64,000 nt of DNA, taken from positions 1,922,001 through 1,986,000 of the forward strand of contig QFQS01000001.1 in the NCBI GenBank assembly GCA_003243455.1, written 5' to 3'. Positions 1 through 8,381 of the stretch are shown piece by piece. Both the position numbers and the translations under genes were made by a program. The DNA is from Cereibacter sphaeroides (GTDB lineage Bacteria > Pseudomonadota > Alphaproteobacteria > Rhodobacterales > Rhodobacteraceae). The notes under the pieces were generated by a model, which did no database searches, was not told the DNA's origin, and was given only the letters and a program-made list of their open reading frames with translations. Each line of letters begins with the position of its first letter. Position 1 is the first letter of the stretch.

Positions 1-771
1 ATGAGCCCGGCGCTTCTGGTGCTGGCCTGCGTCCTGATCGGTGCAGCCTTTGGCGCGGTGAACGGCGTGATCGTCGCCTATGCGCGTGTGCCCTCGATTA
101 TTGTGACGCTGGCGACCATGGCGATCTTTCGGTCCTTCCTCGTGGAATACACGGGGGGTAAATCCATCACCACGGCCAGCCTGCCCGCCTGGCTGACCGA
201 TTTCCCGAACATGCCGGTCTTTACGCTTTTCGGGCTGGAATTCCGCGCTGCCTTCGTGGCTGCGATGATCGTGGTGCTGATCGTTCATCTGGCGCTGACA
301 CGGCTGCGGCCGATGCGCCAGTTCTATGCCGTGGGATCGAACCCAGAGGCGGCAGAAATGGCGGGGATCGACCTGCGCCGCGTCGTGTTTTCGGCATTTG
401 TCCTGTCGGGTGCCCTGTCGGGGCTGGCCGGGCTGATATTCCTTGCCCGGTTCGGCAACATTACCGTGGTTGCAGGCCTTGGGTTCGAGCTGAAATCGGT
501 GGCCTCGGCCGTGGTCGGGGGCGTCAACATCTTCGGCGGTTCGGGTTCGGTCATCGGGGCCACGCTTGGCGCAGTTCTGGTCGATCTGATCGACACCAGC
601 CTTGTCCGCTGGCAGGTCGTCAGCGAGTTCTGGCGCGAGGCGATCCTTGGCGGGCTGATCCTCTTGTCGGTCACGACGGACACGCTGTTCACCCGCCGCC
701 TGATCGCATGGCGCGCCGCCCGTGCGCATAAGGCGCGCGAGGCCAAACTGGCACGGGAGGCGCGGCAATGA
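1..771 (+). CDS. Sugar ABC transporter permease (RbsC family), 5'-truncated
   Basis: Inner-membrane permease of a ribose/rhamnose-type ABC importer (BPD_transp_2 family). The visible 256 residues are almost all hydrophobic helices, with the family's conserved Gly-rich stretch (VGGVNIFGGSGS) near residues 167-178 and a basic, Ala/Arg-rich C-terminal tail. Family members are usually 310-340 residues, so the ATG at base 1 is probably an internal Met and the true start lies left of the window. The stop overlaps the next permease start (ATGA), which indicates translational coupling. The operon context suggests a deoxyhexose such as L-fucose as substrate, but the sequence alone does not fix this. 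The ATPase and binding protein must lie outside the window. Confidence 0.88.
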   Translation: MSPALLVLACVLIGAAFGAVNGVIVAYARVPSIIVTLATMAIFRSFLVEYTGGKSITTASLPAWLTDFPNMPVFTLFGLEFRAAFVAAMIVVLIVHLALTRLRPMRQFYAVGSNPEAAEMAGIDLRRVVFSAFVLSGALSGLAGLIFLARFGNITVVAGLGFELKSVASAVVGGVNIFGGSGSVIGATLGAVLVDLIDTSLVRWQVVSEFWREAILGGLILLSVTTDTLFTRRLIAWRAARAHKAREAKLAREARQ

Positions 772-1715
772 TGGCTTGGCTGAAAAGCTGGGAGGGTTTC
801 CTGCTGGCTGTTCTGGTCGTGATCGTCGCGATCAACACCAGCCTGTCGCCCGAATTCCTGACGCTGTCGAACCAGATCAACCTGTTCCAGCTGTCGATCG
901 AAAAGATCATCGTGGCGCTGGTGATGACTTTCATCATCATCAACGGCGAGATCGACCTTTCTGTCGGATCTATGATGGGCCTTGCCGCCTGCGCCTTCGG
1001 CTGGATGGTCAAGGAGCAGGGCATCGCAGCACCTTTGGCAATCGCCATCGCGCTGGGGATCGGTGCCCTGGGTGGCGCGATCAACGGCTGGTTCATCACC
1101 CGCGTCGGCCTGCCCTCGCTGGTGGTCACGCTGGCCACTCTGATCGGTTTCCGTGGTCTGGCACGTGTCTTGGTCGAGGACCGGGGCCTGAGCGACTTCC
1201 CCGACTGGTTCGACGCGCTTGGGCAACAGGGGCTGATCGGGCGACTGCCCTTCTCGATGATCGCCTTTGTCGTCCTGTTCGTCTTTCTCTGGATCGTTCT
1301 GGCGCGCTCGGGCTTTGGCCGAAAGACACAGGTGATCGGCACCAACCGAGAGGTGGCCGAATTCGCAGGCATCGACACGGCGCGGCACAAGATGGCGCTG
1401 TTCATCGCCTCTGGCACCATTGCCGCCTTCGCCGGGCTGCTCTACGCCGCAAGGGTCGGCGCAGTCCGGGGCGACGTGGCGAACGGGTTTGAATTGGACA
1501 TCATCACAATCGTGCTTTTGGGCGGTGTCAGCATCTTTGGTGGCACCGGCACGCTGACCGGCACGCTGCTGGCCATCCTGATCGTGCTGAACATCCGCAA
1601 TGGAATGGCACTGCTGAACATTACCGGGCATATCCAGACCGGCGTCATCGGCATCCTGCTGATCACTTCGGTCATCGTGCCGCGCATACGGCTGGGCCAA
1701 AGGGCACTGGCATGA
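768..1715 (+). CDS. Sugar ABC transporter permease (RbsC family)
   Basis: Second inner-membrane permease of the same importer, 315 aa, full length for the family. Hydrophobic helices run throughout, with NGEIDLSVGSMMG near residue 62-74 and LLGGVSIFGGTGT near 250, both typical of RbsC/RhaP/RhaQ-like permeases. It presumably forms a heterodimer with the upstream permease. The start overlaps the upstream stop by 4 nt and its own stop overlaps the GntR gene by 4 nt, so transport and regulation are in one operon. The two-permease arrangement is that of rhamnose- or fucose-type importers; the exact substrate is an inference from the downstream enzymes. Confidence 0.9.
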   Translation: MMAWLKSWEGFLLAVLVVIVAINTSLSPEFLTLSNQINLFQLSIEKIIVALVMTFIIINGEIDLSVGSMMGLAACAFGWMVKEQGIAAPLAIAIALGIGALGGAINGWFITRVGLPSLVVTLATLIGFRGLARVLVEDRGLSDFPDWFDALGQQGLIGRLPFSMIAFVVLFVFLWIVLARSGFGRKTQVIGTNREVAEFAGIDTARHKMALFIASGTIAAFAGLLYAARVGAVRGDVANGFELDIITIVLLGGVSIFGGTGTLTGTLLAILIVLNIRNGMALLNITGHIQTGVIGILLITSVIVPRIRLGQRALA

Positions 1716-2437
1716 GCGAACCTGCCACCCGCATCGAATTCTCGGATCCGATCGTGCGGGAGTCGGTGGCCGAGATGGTCGTGCGCCGCATCCTGGACAT
1801 GGTTCGGCTGGGTCAGCTCAAGGCAGGCGATCAGCTTCCACCCGAGCGTGACCTTGCGCTGTCGCTGAACGTCTCGCGCCCCTCGGTGCGGGAAGCGATG
1901 CGCGGGCTGACCGTGCTGGGCGTGGTGCGCACGAGGCAGGGTGGCGGCGCCTATATCACCGAGCTTGACGCCGAGGCGCTGCTAAGTCCGATCCAGTTCT
2001 TCCTGTCCTTGCAGGACATGAACATCCGCGAGCTTTACGATGCCCGCAGCCTGATCGAAAGCGACGTCGCCCGCCGTGCTGCGGTCGCGATAACCGACGA
2101 GGAACTGGCACAGCTTGAGAATGTTCTGGCCGCACAGGCCAGAACTCTGAGCGATCCCAACGCCTTTCGCCAGTCCGACTATGCCTTTCACGAGGCGATC
2201 TGGGCTGGCTCCCGGAACGCCTTTCTGCAACGCATCGGCAAGAGCCTAAACGTTCTGGGGCTGGAGTTCCGCAAACGCGCGTCGGAAACTCCCGGCGTCC
2301 TTGAGCGAAGCTTTCAGGATCATAGACGCCTTTTGGACGCGCTGAAGGCCCGCGACCCGGACGCGGCCGCGCGGGCGGCGGAACAGCACATGCAATCGGT
2401 ATTCCAATCGACGATATCGCAAGGGGGGGCAGCATGA
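1712..2437 (+). CDS. GntR-family transcriptional regulator (FadR subfamily, FCD domain)
   Basis: DNA-binding regulator of 241 aa. The N-terminal winged helix-turn-helix (about residues 10-80) contains the GntR signature: LKAGDQLPPERDLA, then SRPSVREAMRGL, then VRTRQGGGAY. Residues about 105-230 form the all-helical FCD ligand-binding domain, which usually senses a sugar acid or carboxylate through a metal site. It is embedded in the operon between the permease and a dehydrogenase, with 4-nt overlaps on both sides, so it most likely controls this sugar operon and responds to a pathway intermediate. No operator can be assigned because the operon promoter lies left of the window. Confidence 0.92.
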   Translation: MSEPATRIEFSDPIVRESVAEMVVRRILDMVRLGQLKAGDQLPPERDLALSLNVSRPSVREAMRGLTVLGVVRTRQGGGAYITELDAEALLSPIQFFLSLQDMNIRELYDARSLIESDVARRAAVAITDEELAQLENVLAAQARTLSDPNAFRQSDYAFHEAIWAGSRNAFLQRIGKSLNVLGLEFRKRASETPGVLERSFQDHRRLLDALKARDPDAAARAAEQHMQSVFQSTISQGGAA

Positions 2438-3492
2438 CCGCAAAGATAGGGGTCGTCGGCGTCGGCTGGTGGGCGACCGTAAACCATATCCCCACGATCC
2501 AGGCCGGAACCGACGCCGAGGTGGTTGCGCTTTGTGATCTTGACGCCGAACGGCTTCGCATCGCCGGTGATCAGTTCGGCATCGCCGGACGCTATACCGA
2601 TCTGGCAGAGATGCTGGCGAAGGAACGGCTGGACGGGCTGATGGTCTCAACCCCGCACGTGGCCCATACGGCGCCCGCCATCGCCGGGTTGAAGGCCGGA
2701 TGTCATGTGCTGGTCGAAAAACCCATGGCGACAAGCGCTGCCGACGGCCGTGCCATCGCGGCGGCGGCAAAGGCGGCGGGGAAAGAGGTTCTGGTGCCCA
2801 CCGGCATGAACTTCACCCCGTTCTCGATCCGTGCCGCCGAGATCGTGAGAAAGGGACGCATCGGCACCGTTCGGCATGCGATCTGCCAGATGGGTTCCGC
2901 TCTGGAAGACCTGTTTGCTGGCGAGCCGATGATCGAAACCAAGGATCACCTGTTCCGCCCCCCCGCCTCGACCTGGGCCGATCCGGCGCGGGCCGGCGGC
3001 TACGCTTGGGGTCAGATGTCGCATTCGCTGGCATGGTTGTTCTACGTCACCGATCTGCAGCTGGAACAATTGTTCTGCTTTGATGGCAAGTCCAAGACAG
3101 GCGTCGATTTCTACGACGCGGCCGCCGCCCGCGCGACCAATGGCGCCACGGTTTCCTTGTCGGGTGCAGCGACGGTTCCCAAGCATCGCGGCATGCATAT
3201 GGACATCCGCATCTATGGAACCGAAGGCATGATCGCCTTTGACTGCGAAGCGGGCCGCGCCCGTCTGGAACTGCGCCGCCTGGATGGCAAGGACGAGGTC
3301 ATAGAACTGGCCGAGGGCGAGGGGGAATACGATGGCACCCTGCCCGTTCGGGTCTTCGCCGCGCTCTGTGCGGGCAAGCCCGTCGTCAACGCATCGAACG
3401 CCGAAAACGGCGCGCGCGTTACCGAAACACTCGACGCGATCTACCGCTCCGCGAAGTCCGGGAAGCTGGAGCAGATCGGAGCGGCGGTATGA
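2434..3492 (+). CDS. Gfo/Idh/MocA family NAD(P)-dependent oxidoreductase
   Basis: Sugar or inositol dehydrogenase-type enzyme, 352 aa. The N-terminal Rossmann fold starts GVVGVGWWA (residues 6-14), and the family's EKP motif occurs as HVLVEKPMAT near residue 90-99. The C-terminal alpha/beta domain includes WGQMSHSLAW near residue 191-200, with a His in the usual active-site position. Substrate cannot be read from sequence. Its position between the GntR gene and a TIM-barrel isomerase, with 4-nt overlaps on both sides, suggests oxidation of the transported sugar or a derivative. It could be an alternative dehydrogenase to the SDR further downstream. Confidence 0.88.
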   Translation: MTAKIGVVGVGWWATVNHIPTIQAGTDAEVVALCDLDAERLRIAGDQFGIAGRYTDLAEMLAKERLDGLMVSTPHVAHTAPAIAGLKAGCHVLVEKPMATSAADGRAIAAAAKAAGKEVLVPTGMNFTPFSIRAAEIVRKGRIGTVRHAICQMGSALEDLFAGEPMIETKDHLFRPPASTWADPARAGGYAWGQMSHSLAWLFYVTDLQLEQLFCFDGKSKTGVDFYDAAAARATNGATVSLSGAATVPKHRGMHMDIRIYGTEGMIAFDCEAGRARLELRRLDGKDEVIELAEGEGEYDGTLPVRVFAALCAGKPVVNASNAENGARVTETLDAIYRSAKSGKLEQIGAAV

Positions 3493-4304
3493 AGCTGTCG
3501 CTGACCACGTGGTCGTTCCCGGCCTGCACGCTGGACGAATGCGCGGCCATCTCGAAGGCGCTCGGTATCAATGCGCTGGACCTGGGTCTGTTCTACCGCT
3601 CGGCCCTGAACCGCGACGAAATCCTGTCGGACCCAAAGGCTGTTGCGGAACGCCTGAAAGGCTACGGTGTAGCCTTTCCGAACTATTACCATCTGTTTGG
3701 CGATGGTTTGGCGGCGCGCAATCTTTCGCTTCCCGGCACGCTGAATGCCAACGTGCGTGACCTCGAAAAAGTCCTGACTTTCGCGGATGCAGCGGGGATT
3801 GCCAGTGTGTTCATCCTGCCCGGCATCATCAACCCGCATCAGTCGCGGGACGACTCCGCGCGGGTTTCGACTGAATCGCTGACCGAGCTTCTAAAGGTTG
3901 CCTCGCATCACAAGGCACGGCTCTGCATCGAGCCGCATGTGCATAGCTGGGCCGAGTCCCCCGCGCTCGTGCAACGGCTGATAGATGATACGGGCATCGG
4001 GCTTGCCCTCGACTATGCCCATTTCGCCTGCCTTGGTTACCGGCAGGAAGAGGTCGACCCGCTGGCACCCCATGCCGTGCATGTCCACTTGCGGCAGGCC
4101 CGGATGGGGGTGCTGCAGGCGAAATTCGGCCAAGGCACCCTGAACTTCCCGGCGATGTTCGCGACGCTGCGCGATGCCGGATATGAGGGGTGGATGGCGC
4201 TGGAGGCGGTCCATCAGGACTATATGAACACGCTAAGCGAAGACGTGCTGACTGAAACCATCGCCTTGCGCGACTGCTATCACGCCTGGAAGGAGACCAC
4301 CTGA
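3489..4304 (+). CDS. Sugar phosphate isomerase/epimerase family (xylose isomerase-like TIM barrel)
   Basis: A 271-aa TIM-barrel protein of the AP endonuclease 2/xylose isomerase-like family. Probable metal ligands are visible in order along the barrel: Glu in CIEPHVH (about residue 145), Asp in LALDYAH (about 175), His in VHVHLRQA (about 199) and Glu in ALEAVHQD (about 238). Members epimerise or isomerise keto sugars, or act as dehydratases, so the precise reaction is uncertain. The start overlaps the Gfo/Idh/MocA stop by 4 nt and the stop overlaps the mutarotase start by 1 nt. The pairing with a Gfo/Idh/MocA dehydrogenase is common in operons that process unusual sugars. Confidence 0.85.
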   Translation: MKLSLTTWSFPACTLDECAAISKALGINALDLGLFYRSALNRDEILSDPKAVAERLKGYGVAFPNYYHLFGDGLAARNLSLPGTLNANVRDLEKVLTFADAAGIASVFILPGIINPHQSRDDSARVSTESLTELLKVASHHKARLCIEPHVHSWAESPALVQRLIDDTGIGLALDYAHFACLGYRQEEVDPLAPHAVHVHLRQARMGVLQAKFGQGTLNFPAMFATLRDAGYEGWMALEAVHQDYMNTLSEDVLTETIALRDCYHAWKETT

Positions 4305-4618
4305 TGCCAAGCTATTCCTGGGTTCTGGAGGTCCGCCCCGGATATGAGGTGGAGTACCTGCGCCGCCATGACGAAATCTGGCCCGAGATGCTGGAAACGC
4401 TGCGCAAGGCCGGCATCCGCAACTACAATATTTTCCGCCATGGCCTGACGCTGTTTGGCTATTTCGAGACCGATGATCTGGAGGCGACGCGCGCGCATCT
4501 GGCCACCTGCCCGGTCAACGCGCGCTGGGGCGAATGGATGGCGCCCATCATGAAGGTCGAGATAGACCCGATGACCCAGTTCCCCTACCTTCTGCCAAAG
4601 CAGTTTTTCATGGAGTAG
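4304..4618 (+). CDS. L-rhamnose/L-fucose mutarotase family protein (RhaM/YiiL-like)
   Basis: Small 104-aa ferredoxin-like-fold mutarotase (DUF718/RhaM family), which interconverts the alpha and beta anomers of L-rhamnose and related 6-deoxyhexoses. The family pattern is visible: an N-terminal strand with the motif VRPGYEVEYLRRHDEIWPEM, a central NYNIFRHG, LFGYFE, and a C-terminal WGEWMAPIM. The length matches the family. It is coupled to the upstream isomerase (TGATG overlap) and followed 2 nt later by a likely L-fucose dehydrogenase, so I favour L-fucose as the physiological sugar; rhamnose is the alternative. Confidence 0.85.
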   Translation: MPSYSWVLEVRPGYEVEYLRRHDEIWPEMLETLRKAGIRNYNIFRHGLTLFGYFETDDLEATRAHLATCPVNARWGEWMAPIMKVEIDPMTQFPYLLPKQFFME

Positions 4619-4620
4619 TC

Positions 4621-5400
4621 ATGGATCTGGGCCTGGCAGGAAAAGTCATCATCGTCACAGGCGGTGCCTCAGGCATCGGCGCGGCGATTAGTCAGGCACT
4701 TGCGGCCGAAGGCGCCATCCCTGTGATCTTCGCCAGACGTGATCCTGCGCCCGATTTACTGACCGCCATTCAAGCGGAAAGCCCCGACGCAGACTGGATC
4801 CGCATCGAGCTTTCGGATGATGAGCAATGTCGTTCGGCAGTCGAAGCCGTCCGTCTGCGCTGGGGCCGCATCGACGGCTTGGTGAACAATGCCGGGGCCA
4901 ACGACAGCGTGGGGCTCGAGGCCGGACCGGACGCTTTCCGCGCCTCGCTGGAGCGGAACCTGATCCATTACTACACGCTCGTTCACCTTGCCCTGGCCGA
5001 CCTGCGTGCGTCCAAGGGGGCTATAGTGAACATCTCGTCCAAGACTGCGTTAACTGGTCAGGGGAACACCTCCGCCTATGTCGCGGCCAAAGCAGCCCAG
5101 CTTGGCCTGACGCGAGAGTGGGCGGCGGCCCTCGCGCCTGACGGCATTCGTGTGAACGCTGTGATTCCAGCCGAGGTGATGACTCCGCTCTATCGCAACT
5201 GGCTTGATACATTCGCCGACCCCGAGGCACGTCTGGCCGAAATCGTCCAACATATACCCCTGGGCCAGCGGATGACAGAGGCCGCCGAGATTGCAGCCAC
5301 GGTCGTCTTCTTGCTGTCATCCAAGGCGGGTCATACAACCGGTCAATGGCTGTTTCCCGATGGTGGCTACACCCACCTCGACCGGGCGCTTACTAGTTGA
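4621..5400 (+). CDS. SDR-family L-fucose dehydrogenase (probable)
   Basis: Short-chain dehydrogenase, 259 aa, starting at ATG 4621, two bases after the mutarotase stop; the longer in-frame extension would run back into that gene. It shows the cofactor motif TGGASGIG (13-20), NNAG (89-92), the catalytic Ser in NISS (137-140) and YxxxK (Y153, K157). From memory, the stretches ERNLIHYY, ISSKTALTGQGNTSAY and NAVIPAEVMTPLYRNW closely resemble the Burkholderia L-fucose dehydrogenase, which oxidises L-fucose to L-fucono-lactone in the non-phosphorylative pathway. Fuconolactonase and fuconate dehydratase are not in the window and may lie upstream. The gene ends directly against the convergent phage-like gene (TGA then TCA). 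Confidence 0.8.
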   Translation: MDLGLAGKVIIVTGGASGIGAAISQALAAEGAIPVIFARRDPAPDLLTAIQAESPDADWIRIELSDDEQCRSAVEAVRLRWGRIDGLVNNAGANDSVGLEAGPDAFRASLERNLIHYYTLVHLALADLRASKGAIVNISSKTALTGQGNTSAYVAAKAAQLGLTREWAAALAPDGIRVNAVIPAEVMTPLYRNWLDTFADPEARLAEIVQHIPLGQRMTEAAEIAATVVFLLSSKAGHTTGQWLFPDGGYTHLDRALTS

Positions 5401-5721
5401 TCAGCGAACATCCTCCGCTATCCTGACGATCAGAAAGCCGTTGTTGGGAAAAGTCTCAACCGCACCATCGGCATAGGTCACTTCGAACTCCGCCTCGAAC
5501 TGCCCTGCTTCGGCGGTATCCTCAGCCTGCCAGTCATAACCGACCGTTGGCGTTCCCGTCGGTATCGCTACGAGCGCGGGCGCATTCAGCGTCATGGCCC
5601 CGCCGCGATGGCGCATCTGGAACCGGACTGTCGATCCCACAAGATTCACACCTGACGGCATCAACAGGTAACGAACTGCCGGAGAGGTATCGCCGCGCTT
5701 GATAAAGAATGTCTCTGTCAT
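5401..5721 (-). CDS. Phage tail/baseplate-like protein (BppU N-terminal-like)
   Basis: Small 106-aa protein. The start is ATG at 5721 because a strong AAGGAGG sits about 6 nt upstream; a longer frame to 5760 lacks such a site. The sequence pattern (FFIKRGDTSPAVRYLL near the N-terminus, a predicted beta sandwich, then VETFPNNGFLIVRI at the end) resembles the N-terminal domain of phage baseplate upper proteins and other small phage structural proteins. It is the last gene of a four-gene leftward cassette, 13 nt after the esterase gene, and its stop abuts that of the fucose dehydrogenase. A phage origin is inferred from family resemblance and neighbours. Confidence 0.6.
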   Translation of the reverse strand: MTETFFIKRGDTSPAVRYLLMPSGVNLVGSTVRFQMRHRGGAMTLNAPALVAIPTGTPTVGYDWQAEDTAEAGQFEAEFEVTYADGAVETFPNNGFLIVRIAEDVR

Positions 5722-5734
5722 AGCATCCTCCTTG

Positions 5735-7516
5735 TCATGCGGTTGGCCCGACAGCGACAAGCGCCATCAGCAGCGAAGTGCTGAGGTCATAGCTCATCGT
5801 CACGCTGTGCCCGATTGCAGGTGCCTCAAACAGACGATCTGTCGCAGTCTGGGTGAAGTTGGACGACACCGTCGTCTGCGCAAGCCGCGCCGGAAGATCC
5901 ACGCCTGCGGTAAACCCACCCACCGCAGCCGAGCCCTGATGGTTGCCGAAGGCCAGAAGCGCCCCTCGCGCGGGAACGTTTATCGTCTGGGACAGGGTTT
6001 GCGTCGCTATGTCGCCCTCGCCGGCGAAGGCAATCGAGGTGACACCCGCATCTTTCAGCGACCACAGCGCCACTCCGCAGCGGCCCATGCCGGATGCGAA
6101 AGAGGCCACAAGAGATGCAGTGGTTCCCGTTACCCCGTCCAGCCGCCAGAAGCTGATCTTGTGAAAAGCTTCCGCTGCGGAGCCATCCAGATCTTTCTTC
6201 ACCTGCTCGCCGATCTTCGTCATCGCCAGACCACCCAGCGTCACGCTGCTGGGCGATCCATTGCCGGAAGTGCCACGCGAAACGATCGCCGCGATAACCA
6301 GACCCGGCGCGACCGTCTGATTGGCAAAGGTGTAGCTGGCCGCTGAGTTGCCATTGACCGCAGAGGCAAACGCCTGGATCGAGACGGAAACAGGCTGTGC
6401 CGCGCTGGTCGGTGTGGCCGTCACCACCACAGACGGCAGGCCCGTGCCATTCGCACTGATCGCCGAAACACGGTAGGAATAGGTCGTGCCATTCGCCAGG
6501 CCCGAGCGGACAAAACTAGTGCCGGTGCCCACCCCATCAGGAACGACGGCCCACCCCCCGCCGGCATTTTCCTCGATCACATAATCGGTGATCGCCGCAT
6601 GTGATAATGGCTTGCTCCAACCCAGCGTGATCTGCCCATCCCCGGCTGTTGCGGTCAGGCCAGCAACCTGCGACGGAGCGCGTGGCAGGTTGGTCAGCGC
6701 CTGCGCATAGGCCGTACGATAACGCCCTCCGAGAGTCCGCAGGCTCGCTGCGGTAAAGTGCGTGCCATCGAACAAGGCAAGGTCCGCCCCCGGCGCAAAG
6801 GCTGTATAGGGGCGGCGTTCCACAGTTTGCAGTGTTGCGTTGTTGATGGGCGTGCGATCGCCGGATCCATTGGCGAAACCCCCGCAAATGAACGGAGTTG
6901 TCGGCCCAGCCACCATAACATTGGCCCGCAGCAGGTCGATCAGATTGTCCAGCCGATCAGGATACAGCACGACGTTCGACGCACCATTGTCACCCTCTCC
7001 CTGGTGCCAAAGGAAACCCTTCAGCTTGAAGCTGGGGTTGGCCGCGAAAAGCGCGTTCAGGCTCGAAATCGCGCCTGCATACAGATAGCCCGAAGGCGGC
7101 AACCACTGCCCGCCGCTAAAACTTGTCCCGCCCTCAGCCAGCGGGGCGAAAACCAGCTTCACGCCGGGATTTGCCGCGAGGTATTCAATTGCGAATTGCA
7201 GTGAAAGGCCCATATCGCCCGCATTCTCGTCGATATGATCCAGTGGCGAAGTAGCGGCTGCCAGCACTCGCGCCTGGGTCCACTGTCGGGTGCCCGCTGG
7301 ATAGTCGCCCAGCCCATCATAGGCCGATCGTCCGACCATGTTTGACTGGCCGATCAAGGCAAAGACATGCGTCTCCTCGACGGACAGCGTCCCCTCGGCC
7401 ATGACACCGGCGATGGCCCTGTAAGTTCCGGGAAGGCCCGGCTTCACCACCACGCCCGCAGCCGCATCAACCTCGGTAATCGCAGTCGAAGCCGGAATGA
7501 AATACTGCTTAACCAT
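5735..7516 (-). CDS. Phage-tail-like SGNH/SASA esterase with fibronectin III domain
   Basis: A 593-aa modular protein. Start ATG 7516 is preceded by GGGAGA at about 8 nt; the open frame continues to 7588 without a better start. A short N-terminal region (residues 1-45) precedes a carbohydrate-esterase domain of the SASA/SGNH type: LIGQSNMVG near residue 55-63 supplies the nucleophile Ser, and DGTHFTAASL near 250 the catalytic His. A fibronectin type III domain follows (about 285-375), then a roughly 210-residue beta-rich C-terminal domain of unknown role. Such proteins decorate phage tails and deacetylate host polysaccharide. No secretion signal is seen, as expected for a virion component released by lysis. 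Confidence 0.72.
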   Translation of the reverse strand: MVKQYFIPASTAITEVDAAAGVVVKPGLPGTYRAIAGVMAEGTLSVEETHVFALIGQSNMVGRSAYDGLGDYPAGTRQWTQARVLAAATSPLDHIDENAGDMGLSLQFAIEYLAANPGVKLVFAPLAEGGTSFSGGQWLPPSGYLYAGAISSLNALFAANPSFKLKGFLWHQGEGDNGASNVVLYPDRLDNLIDLLRANVMVAGPTTPFICGGFANGSGDRTPINNATLQTVERRPYTAFAPGADLALFDGTHFTAASLRTLGGRYRTAYAQALTNLPRAPSQVAGLTATAGDGQITLGWSKPLSHAAITDYVIEENAGGGWAVVPDGVGTGTSFVRSGLANGTTYSYRVSAISANGTGLPSVVVTATPTSAAQPVSVSIQAFASAVNGNSAASYTFANQTVAPGLVIAAIVSRGTSGNGSPSSVTLGGLAMTKIGEQVKKDLDGSAAEAFHKISFWRLDGVTGTTASLVASFASGMGRCGVALWSLKDAGVTSIAFAGEGDIATQTLSQTINVPARGALLAFGNHQGSAAVGGFTAGVDLPARLAQTTVSSNFTQTATDRLFEAPAIGHSVTMSYDLSTSLLMALVAVGPTA

Positions 7517-7532
7517 CTGAAATTCTCCCTGG

Positions 7533-7850
7533 CTACTGCTGCCGGACAAGGCGACCGCTGTTCGCGCTTGTTGCAGGCGGCGCGACACGGCGGGAAGACA
7601 TCACAATCCCCCCCATTATTCCCTGTGCTATACCGGACAGGACCAGAAGCCCCTGGGCTGTGCCCGCACCCGGCATCGCAACAGCGAGCCCCGTAGCATT
7701 GCCAACGAACGCCAACTGCCCTGCAGCCATAGCGTCTCCACTGGCAGACACAGACCATTGCGCCCCATCATCGGACAGCACATTCGCCGTCGGCGGTGTT
7801 CCAACCCAGACTGCCCCATCGACCGTGATCGTGTTCGTCAGATCGCTCAT
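7533..7850 (-). CDS. Small hypothetical protein of phage-like cassette
   Basis: A 105-aa protein with no firm family assignment. It starts with a predicted polar strand region (DLTNTITVDGAVWVG), followed by a Gly/Ala-rich hydrophobic stretch (about residues 42-85) and a basic Ser/Arg-rich tail. An AGGTGA sequence lies about 6 nt before the ATG at 7850. It sits 28 nt after the first gene of the cassette and 16 nt before the esterase gene, so it belongs to the same transcript. Small proteins of this composition are common between tail genes in prophages, but I cannot name a function. Confidence 0.6.
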   Translation of the reverse strand: MSDLTNTITVDGAVWVGTPPTANVLSDDGAQWSVSASGDAMAAGQLAFVGNATGLAVAMPGAGTAQGLLVLSGIAQGIMGGIVMSSRRVAPPATSANSGRLVRQQ

Positions 7851-7878
7851 GCAATTTCACCTGCCATTCGCATCGGCC

Positions 7879-8280
7879 TCAGGCTCCGCCCGCAACGATG
7901 CTGAACCCGGTGATGGTGACTTGCTGCCCGGCGGTTATCTCGACATTGGACAAGGTCATGTCGCCGCCTCCACCCGTCACCGTGATCAACCCCTGGATAT
8001 GGCACAGCGAGCCCTGCTTGAGCCGGAAGTGACCGGCAGCGCCAGTCGCGTCGGCAGCCGTATCCTGCCAGACCCCAAGCATGACCTTGGCACCAGACGC
8101 AGCGGAGGCGAGCCAATCGGCAGGACAAGGGATGGTGGCAAGCACAGCACCCGCATCAGCCGCTGCACAATCCGCAGGTGGCGGCCCGCTGCGCAGCGTC
8201 AATACAGGCGACCCCCCTGCCGCAGCCTCGATCGCGTCAAGTGCCGCATTGCGCGCAGCCGTCGAGAATTGAAATGCCAT
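7879..8280 (-). CDS. Phage-associated hypothetical protein (tail-module type)
   Basis: A 133-aa protein, first gene of the leftward cassette, with AGGAG about 8 nt before its ATG at 8280. Pattern: an N-terminal helix (STAARNAALDAIEAA), the segment SPVLTLRSGPPPADC, IPCPADWLA, then a Gly/Thr-rich beta half (LITVTGGGGDMTLSN, VEITAGQQVTITGFSI). I recognise this layout as a small conserved protein found among tail genes of many tailed phages and prophages; its biochemical role is not known to me. A 101-nt spacer separates it from the gluconokinase gene, and a promoter for the cassette would lie there, but I see no clear one. Confidence 0.62.
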   Translation of the reverse strand: MAFQFSTAARNAALDAIEAAAGGSPVLTLRSGPPPADCAAADAGAVLATIPCPADWLASAASGAKVMLGVWQDTAADATGAAGHFRLKQGSLCHIQGLITVTGGGGDMTLSNVEITAGQQVTITGFSIVAGGA

Positions 8281-8381
8281 GAACGCCTCTCCTCGGATCC
8301 GGAACGGTGATCACATAAGGAGAATTCGCTTAATGTCCGCCTGAGCCACCGTGCGCCGGATGTGCGAAGGCGCAACGATAT

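Noticed and set aside
324..1700. Open frame of 458 aa on the minus strand
   Set aside because: Antisense to the two permeases; Asp/Gln/Arg-rich product with no recognisable fold.
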